NCBI GenBank assembly: GCA_964553775.1
Contig: CAZKLU010000095.1
Span: 1 to 5,607 of the forward strand
From: RUG626 sp964553775
Lineage (GTDB): Bacteria; Bacillota; Clostridia; Oscillospirales; Oscillospiraceae
Length of the DNA: 5,607 bases
Direction: 5' to 3'
Both the position numbers and the translations under genes were made by a program. Shown one piece after another: positions 1-2,920 of this stretch. The stretch's first letter is position 1; every line of letters starts with the position of its first letter. The notes below the pieces were generated by a model, which did no database searches, was not told the DNA's origin, and worked only from the letters and a program-made list of their open reading frames with translations.

Positions 1-43
1 TACTTTTCCCTTTTCCCTATGCAATGGGGAAAAGGGAAAAGTA
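1..43. repeat. Perfect 17-bp inverted repeat, purine/pyrimidine-rich
   Basis: Positions 1-17 are exactly complementary to 27-43, and three further pairs (18/26 wobble, 19/25, 20/24) can extend the stem to a three-base loop. One arm is almost all pyrimidine and the other almost all purine; the pyrimidine arm contains two tandem copies of CTTTTCC. No T-run follows on the + strand inside the window, so it is not a typical intrinsic terminator for a leftward neighbour's + strand transcript. Whether a T-run follows on the minus strand cannot be seen because the window begins here. It is the first of six consecutive hairpins and differs in composition from the GC-rich ones that follow. Confidence 0.85.
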
Positions 44-45
44 AG

Positions 46-162
46 ATCGCCGCCCCATGGGCGGCGATGACAAGCCGCCGCATTCACGGCGGCAACCCGC
101 TTGCGGTTCCCGCAAGCAACAGCCGCGTTTCACGCGGCATACCCGTCAGCCTATCGGCTGAC
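46..162. repeat. Array of five GC-rich stem-loops upstream of the fliK-like gene
   Basis: Five perfect inverted repeats follow one another: 46-55/59-68 (10 bp, loop CAT), 74-80/87-93 (7 bp, loop CATTCA), 99-106/110-117 (8 bp, loop TTC), 122-128/132-138 (7 bp, loop TTC) and 145-151/156-162 (7 bp, loop TATC). They are joined by short A/C-rich linkers (GACAA, AACCC, AACA, ATACCC). Unit lengths are about 28, 25, 23 and 23 nt. Stem sequences differ from unit to unit while pairing is kept, so the structure rather than the sequence repeats. The last stem ends 9 nt before the ribosome binding site of the downstream gene. The inference is a structured 5' leader or intercistronic RNA, or a DNA-level hairpin element; no known RNA family was recognised. 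Confidence 0.85.
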
Positions 163-171
163 AACAACATT

Positions 172-181
172 AAAGGAGTGA
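172..181 (+). promoter_or_regulatory. Strong ribosome binding site for the fliK-like gene
   Basis: AAAGGAGTGA is close to the full anti-Shine-Dalgarno complement and lies 7 nt before the ATG at 189. It selects 189 over the in-frame ATG at 201, and it sits just outside the last hairpin of the upstream array, in an unpaired A/C-rich stretch. Confidence 0.85.
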
Positions 182-188
182 TTTCAGA

Positions 189-1622
189 ATGCCCTCTTTG
201 ATGGGTCCCACAAATCCGGTACCGGGATATACCCCGGCAGAGCCTGTGCGGATCACACCGCCTGCCGCCGGAGATACATCAGTCGAAAATATTGTAAACC
301 CTGAGACTGTAAACCGCACGGACAACAGACCCGAACGGCAGGACACAGGCGATGCCGCGAACGCCGCAAAGTTCAATTCTAATTTCACCACGTTCCTTCA
401 AAGACTCAGAGACGCTCAAATGCTTCCGGAGACTTTCATGCGCGTGCTTGTCCAAGGCACACAGGTGTCCTCTGGAATACAGACGGGCTTCGCGGCAAAT
501 CTGGCTGAATTTATGCAGTTCCTCTCAATGGATGAGAGCCAGCTTCTCGATTTCCTGAAAAATCAGTTCCAGAGCGGAGCGAGATTTTCAGGTCCTCTCT
601 TCGAGGTTCTGAGACAGGCATTCTCTCAGAGCCAGTCCCCAGTCGAGCAGAACGATATTATCAGATTCGTGCGCCAATTCAGCGATTACTCCTCAACACA
701 ACACCTCGAACAGACTCTTGAACAGAGCCTTGAAGAAATGTCCCAGTCTCTGCCAAGACCGTGGTCAACGCAGGTGTCGGATATTCTCGCCAAGTTCCAA
801 TCCGGCGTATCGTATCAGGATCGGGAGGGTAATCTGAAGCTGCTCAAGGATCAGCTGTTCCCGCTTATTGCCAGATACGTCTCTCTCACGCATGACCACG
901 GGAACGCACGGTCAATATTGTCAACTATGATGCTCGATATGGCGCGTTACGAGAACGGCAGCAAACAGAATATGCTCATGACGCTCAGATCCCTGTCACT
1001 CAATGGTACTCTGCCGAAGGAGCTTGCGAAACTGTCAGATGAGGAGCTTGAGAGACTTCTGAAAAATTCCGATTTCTTCAAGTCCTCGGAATCGAACACA
1101 TTCGCTGACAGACTCGCGAATCTTACACGCAGCGCGCTAAAGGGAGAGGGCGGCGCGGAAACCCAGGAGACGTTCCGCAATATCATGTCGGCTGTACTCA
1201 CTAACGAAAGCGTGTATATGCCGCTCCAGCATATAATGGTGCCAATGGAGATGAACGGGAACCTGATGTTCTCAGAGCTGTGGGTGGATCCGGACGCGGA
1301 CAGGGAACGCGGTCAGCGTCAATCGTCCGCCAACAGCGAAAAGACACTGAGGGTGCTTATAAAGATGGATGTCTCGTCTCTCGGCGCGTTCGATATACTT
1401 ATCAATTCCAGAAAAACCGAGGGCGTATCGCTCAGTATCGCGTGTCCGGAGAGCGCGGCTCCGTTTTTGAGCGAGATGTCCGAGGCTGTGTCGAAAATAC
1501 TCACAAGAAACGGACTTAAAGTGGCGGGGGTAGATGTCCGCCAGATGCAGCGTCCAATGCTTATTTCAGAGGCGTTCCCGAAAATATTCGGAGGGGTGAA
1601 CAGCGTAAATGTCAGAATCTGA
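189..1622 (+). CDS. FliK-like flagellar hook-length control / export switch protein
   Basis: This 477-aa protein has three parts. Residues 1-60 are rich in Pro, Thr and Asn and look disordered, as is usual for secreted type III substrates. Residues 61-340 are mostly helical and rich in Gln, Ser and Leu, with no signal peptide or membrane segment. Residues about 345-452 resemble the FliK C-terminal domain (Flg_hook family): a strand region (TLRVLIKMDVSSLGAFDI, 386-403) is followed by a second strand (VSLSIACP, 413-420), a helix, and LKVAGVDV (443-450). In that family this domain touches the FlhB cytoplasmic domain and switches export from hook to filament substrates. The downstream gene encodes exactly such an FlhB domain and overlaps by 14 nt, which supports the call. 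The pair resembles ylqG-ylqH of Bacillus subtilis. It may be a second FliK-like protein rather than the main hook ruler, since no hook genes (flgD, flgE) are seen nearby. The family call rests on pattern recognition without a search. Confidence 0.72.
   Translation: MPSLMGPTNPVPGYTPAEPVRITPPAAGDTSVENIVNPETVNRTDNRPERQDTGDAANAAKFNSNFTTFLQRLRDAQMLPETFMRVLVQGTQVSSGIQTGFAANLAEFMQFLSMDESQLLDFLKNQFQSGARFSGPLFEVLRQAFSQSQSPVEQNDIIRFVRQFSDYSSTQHLEQTLEQSLEEMSQSLPRPWSTQVSDILAKFQSGVSYQDREGNLKLLKDQLFPLIARYVSLTHDHGNARSILSTMMLDMARYENGSKQNMLMTLRSLSLNGTLPKELAKLSDEELERLLKNSDFFKSSESNTFADRLANLTRSALKGEGGAETQETFRNIMSAVLTNESVYMPLQHIMVPMEMNGNLMFSELWVDPDADRERGQRQSSANSEKTLRVLIKMDVSSLGAFDILINSRKTEGVSLSIACPESAAPFLSEMSEAVSKILTRNGLKVAGVDVRQMQRPMLISEAFPKIFGGVNSVNVRI
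1590..1599 (+). promoter_or_regulatory. Ribosome binding site inside the fliK-like gene
   Basis: GGAGGGGTGA lies within the last codons of the upstream gene, 9 nt before the ATG at 1609. It supports that start and the 14-nt gene overlap, and implies translational coupling. Confidence 0.75.
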
Positions 1623-1965
1623 TAAAGATAAGGAAAAAACAAAGCGTCCTGTCGGCAAACGCGCCGTCGCGCTGCAATACGGTCCCGAAAACAGCGCACC
1701 TGTTATTGTAGCGTCCGGAATGGGGTACCTTGCTGAAAAAATCGTATCAGTGGCGAGAGAAAGCGGTGTGCCGATATACGAGGACGATTCAGTCGCTACC
1801 GCGCTCACGCAGCTTAAGCTCGGCGAGGAGATACCTCCGGAGCTTTATCAGGCGATAGTCGAGATATATGTGTATTTTCTTAAATTTGACCCGTCTAAAA
1901 GAGAGACACACTCCGTCCATGAGCCTGCTCCCGCGTCAGCCGAGAACACGCCAGCGAAGGAGTAA
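1609..1965 (+). CDS. flhB2: Stand-alone FlhB C-terminal domain protein (YlqH/FlhX type)
   Basis: This 118-aa soluble protein matches the cytoplasmic C-terminal domain of FlhB/YscU-type export gate proteins along residues 18-92. Recognisable blocks are AVALQYG (19-25), APVIVASGMG (30-39), GVPIYEDDSVATAL (53-66) and GEEIPPELYQAIVEIYVY (72-89), which parallel the FlhB segments around AVALKY, APxVVAKG, PxxEDxxLARAL and GxEIPxELYxAVAEVLAY. The four-helix membrane domain of FlhB is absent, and the NPTH autocleavage motif is replaced by PVGK (14-17). The protein thus resembles the released FlhB fragment. In Helicobacter pylori the related HP1575 can stand in for the C-terminal part of FlhB. The N-terminus (2-13) is very charged, and the tail (95-118) is Pro/Ala/Glu-rich and probably flexible. 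The likely role is docking export substrates or interacting with the FliK-like protein encoded directly upstream. Confidence 0.88.
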   Translation: MSESDKDKEKTKRPVGKRAVALQYGPENSAPVIVASGMGYLAEKIVSVARESGVPIYEDDSVATALTQLKLGEEIPPELYQAIVEIYVYFLKFDPSKRETHSVHEPAPASAENTPAKE

Positions 1966-1966
1966 A

Positions 1967-1993
1967 GCGTGGCTTGCGTCCAAAGCCAAACGC
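1967..1993 (+). other. Hairpin just after the flhB-like stop codon
   Basis: GGCTT (1971-1975) pairs with AAGCC (1983-1987) around a 7-nt loop. GCGT (1967-1970) pairs with ACGC (1990-1993) across a 2-nt bulge. It starts 1 nt after the stop codon, where a 3' end would be expected, but no T-run follows, so it is not a standard intrinsic terminator. It could mark an RNA 3' end processed or protected by structure. Confidence 0.4.
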
Positions 1994-2035
1994 AAATGTT
2001 GAAAATGTTATCGCACGTTTTCCCGACCCGCGATT

Positions 2036-2077
2036 TTACTCAAACGCAACCCGCGAGTAATCTATATTATTACTTCG
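2036..2077. repeat. Inverted repeats of a GAGTAAT motif
   Basis: TTACTC (2036-2041) is complementary to GAGTAA (2055-2060). The latter is also part of a second, overlapping inverted repeat in which CGAGTAAT (2054-2061) faces ATTACTTCG (2069-2077) with one bulged T and a 7-nt loop. A further exact copy of CGAGTAAT is at 2143-2150, inside the spacer of the sigma-28 promoter. The arrangement could be an operator or an AT-rich RNA hairpin; it is too short to decide. Confidence 0.45.
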
Positions 2078-2082
2078 TCAAT

Positions 2083-2108
2083 TAAACGGTCTGAATCCCG
2101 CCGGATAT
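2083..2108 (+). promoter_or_regulatory. Possible second, weaker sigma-28 promoter
   Basis: TAAA (2083-2086) is followed after exactly 15 nt by CGGATAT (2102-2108), one mismatch from the sigma-D -10 element CCGATAT. The spacing is identical to the perfect site 52 nt downstream. A single match of this quality can arise by chance, so this is a suggestion only. Confidence 0.35.
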
Positions 2109-2134
2109 AAAGCCGTGCTATCAATGCCTGCGGG

Positions 2135-2160
2135 TAAATGATCGAGTAATAAGCCGATAT
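2135..2160 (+). promoter_or_regulatory. Sigma-D/sigma-28 (FliA-type) flagellar promoter
   Basis: TAAA (2135-2138), a 15-nt spacer and CCGATAT (2154-2160) match the Bacillus subtilis sigma-D consensus TAAA-N15-CCGATAT at every position; the G at 2153 also matches the GCCGATA form used by enteric FliA. Transcription would start near 2167, giving a leader of about 134 nt before the PilZ gene. No competing sigma-A promoter was seen in this intergenic region. The site places the PilZ gene, and by close spacing the SLH protein gene, in the late-flagellar regulon. Confidence 0.85.
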
Positions 2161-2300
2161 TAAGCTGATTTTATACGTTCGCGGATTTTCGTAAGACGGG
2201 AGCAAAACGGGCGATTTGAGGCTTTTCAGTAACGGCGGTTTTTTGCTGTTTACTGTAATTTGCCGTAAAACGCTAAATCATAAAGAAAGGGTGAATTGCC
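2161..2300 (+). other. Transcript leader with alternative pairings
   Basis: Downstream of the sigma-28 promoter there is no gene. Three short helices are possible: CAGTAA (2227-2232) with TTACTG (2250-2255), ACGGC (2232-2236) with GCCGT (2262-2266), and AGCAAAA (2201-2207) with TTTTGCT (2241-2247). They overlap in space and could not all form together. A T6 run (2239-2244) is present but no GC-rich stem directly precedes it. No cyclic-di-GMP riboswitch core was recognised. The stretch ends with the ribosome binding site AAGGGTGA (2287-2294), 6 nt before the ATG. Confidence 0.35.
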
Positions 2301-2894
2301 ATGGCAAAGAGCGTCACATCCGGAAGATACCTCGTAATGGACAGTGACTCTAATGTTATTGCGGAGGGAACTGTACACAGCGGCTATGATTCCGAGAACA
2401 TACAGATTAAAATAACAGGCGGCAGCGCGGAGGAAGTGGAGAAGACTGAGACTGTTCAGCTCATGGCGGCGGACAGTGACACCATGGAGCTTGCTCAGGT
2501 TATCTACAGGCGTGATAATACTGTTGTCATGGAGATAATTGAGAAGCTCGGTCGCGAGGTTCGGAGAAATCTGCGTGTGCCGGTGAGCGTTGAAAGCTAT
2601 ATCTACCCGCTCACGGGCGGCAGAGCCGCTATAGAACTGGCGGATCTGAGCTGCGGAGGAACGGCTTTTTACTGTGACAAGCTCTTAATGGAACACACAA
2701 GGTATGAAATAGTGATCCCCATGGTGCGCGGGGAGCCGCTGCTCCTGCGGTGCGAGATTCTGAGAGCGCGTTCCGACGGCGACAGGAACCTTTACGCCGC
2801 GAAATTTACGGATCTTATCCATGATGAGGAGTCACTTCTGCGCTCCAATGTCTTTAATATCCAGTTACGATCGGTCAGGCTTGCAAGAACGTGA
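2301..2894 (+). CDS. PilZ-domain cyclic-di-GMP receptor, YcgR/MotI-like
   Basis: This 197-aa soluble protein has two parts. Residues 5-80 form a beta-rich N-terminal module like the YcgR-N/PilZN domain. The C-terminal PilZ domain begins at about residue 85. Both cyclic-di-GMP binding motifs are intact: RxxxR at R88-R92 (RRNLR) and DxSxxG at D115-G120 (DLSCGG). YcgR of Escherichia coli and MotI (YpfA, about 217 aa) of Bacillus subtilis have the same two-domain plan and slow the flagellar motor when cyclic-di-GMP is bound. The consensus sigma-28 promoter upstream fits, since ycgR of E. coli is also in the FliA regulon. The start at 2301 is supported by AAGGGTGA at 2287-2294. The next gene begins 26 nt after the stop, so the two are probably cotranscribed. 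The PilZ call is firm; the brake role is inferred from architecture and promoter. Confidence 0.88.
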   Translation: MAKSVTSGRYLVMDSDSNVIAEGTVHSGYDSENIQIKITGGSAEEVEKTETVQLMAADSDTMELAQVIYRRDNTVVMEIIEKLGREVRRNLRVPVSVESYIYPLTGGRAAIELADLSCGGTAFYCDKLLMEHTRYEIVIPMVRGEPLLLRCEILRARSDGDRNLYAAKFTDLIHDEESLLRSNVFNIQLRSVRLART

Positions 2895-2920
2895 ACACAG
2901 AAAGGAAAGAGGATACAGTC

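Noticed and set aside
1..162. CRISPR array
   Set aside because: The repeated element is a pairing pattern, not a conserved repeat sequence with unique spacers, and units are only 23-28 nt.
145..180. Minus-strand CCGATAG resembling a sigma-28 -10 element
   Set aside because: The bases belong to the last hairpin of the array, and no TAAA lies about 15 nt upstream on the minus strand.
19..201. 60-codon open frame across the hairpin array
   Set aside because: It has no ribosome binding site, its start codon is in a hairpin loop, it overlaps the real start at 189, and the hairpin unit lengths are not multiples of three.
1319..1808. Minus-strand open frames across the fliK-like/flhB-like junction
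   Set aside because: They are antisense shadows of two well-supported + strand genes, with no recognisable domains; the same holds for the other minus-strand frames in the window.
1967..1993. Rho-independent terminator after the flhB-like gene
   Set aside because: The hairpin is not followed by a T-run; kept only as a hairpin.
2161..2300. Cyclic-di-GMP riboswitch in front of the PilZ gene
   Set aside because: No GEMM-type conserved core or the usual paired stems with a GNRA tetraloop were recognised.
2891..2920. In-frame GTG start at 2891 for the SLH protein
   Set aside because: There is no ribosome binding site before it, and it would put ten charged residues ahead of a normal signal peptide; ATG at 2921 has AGAGGA at proper spacing.
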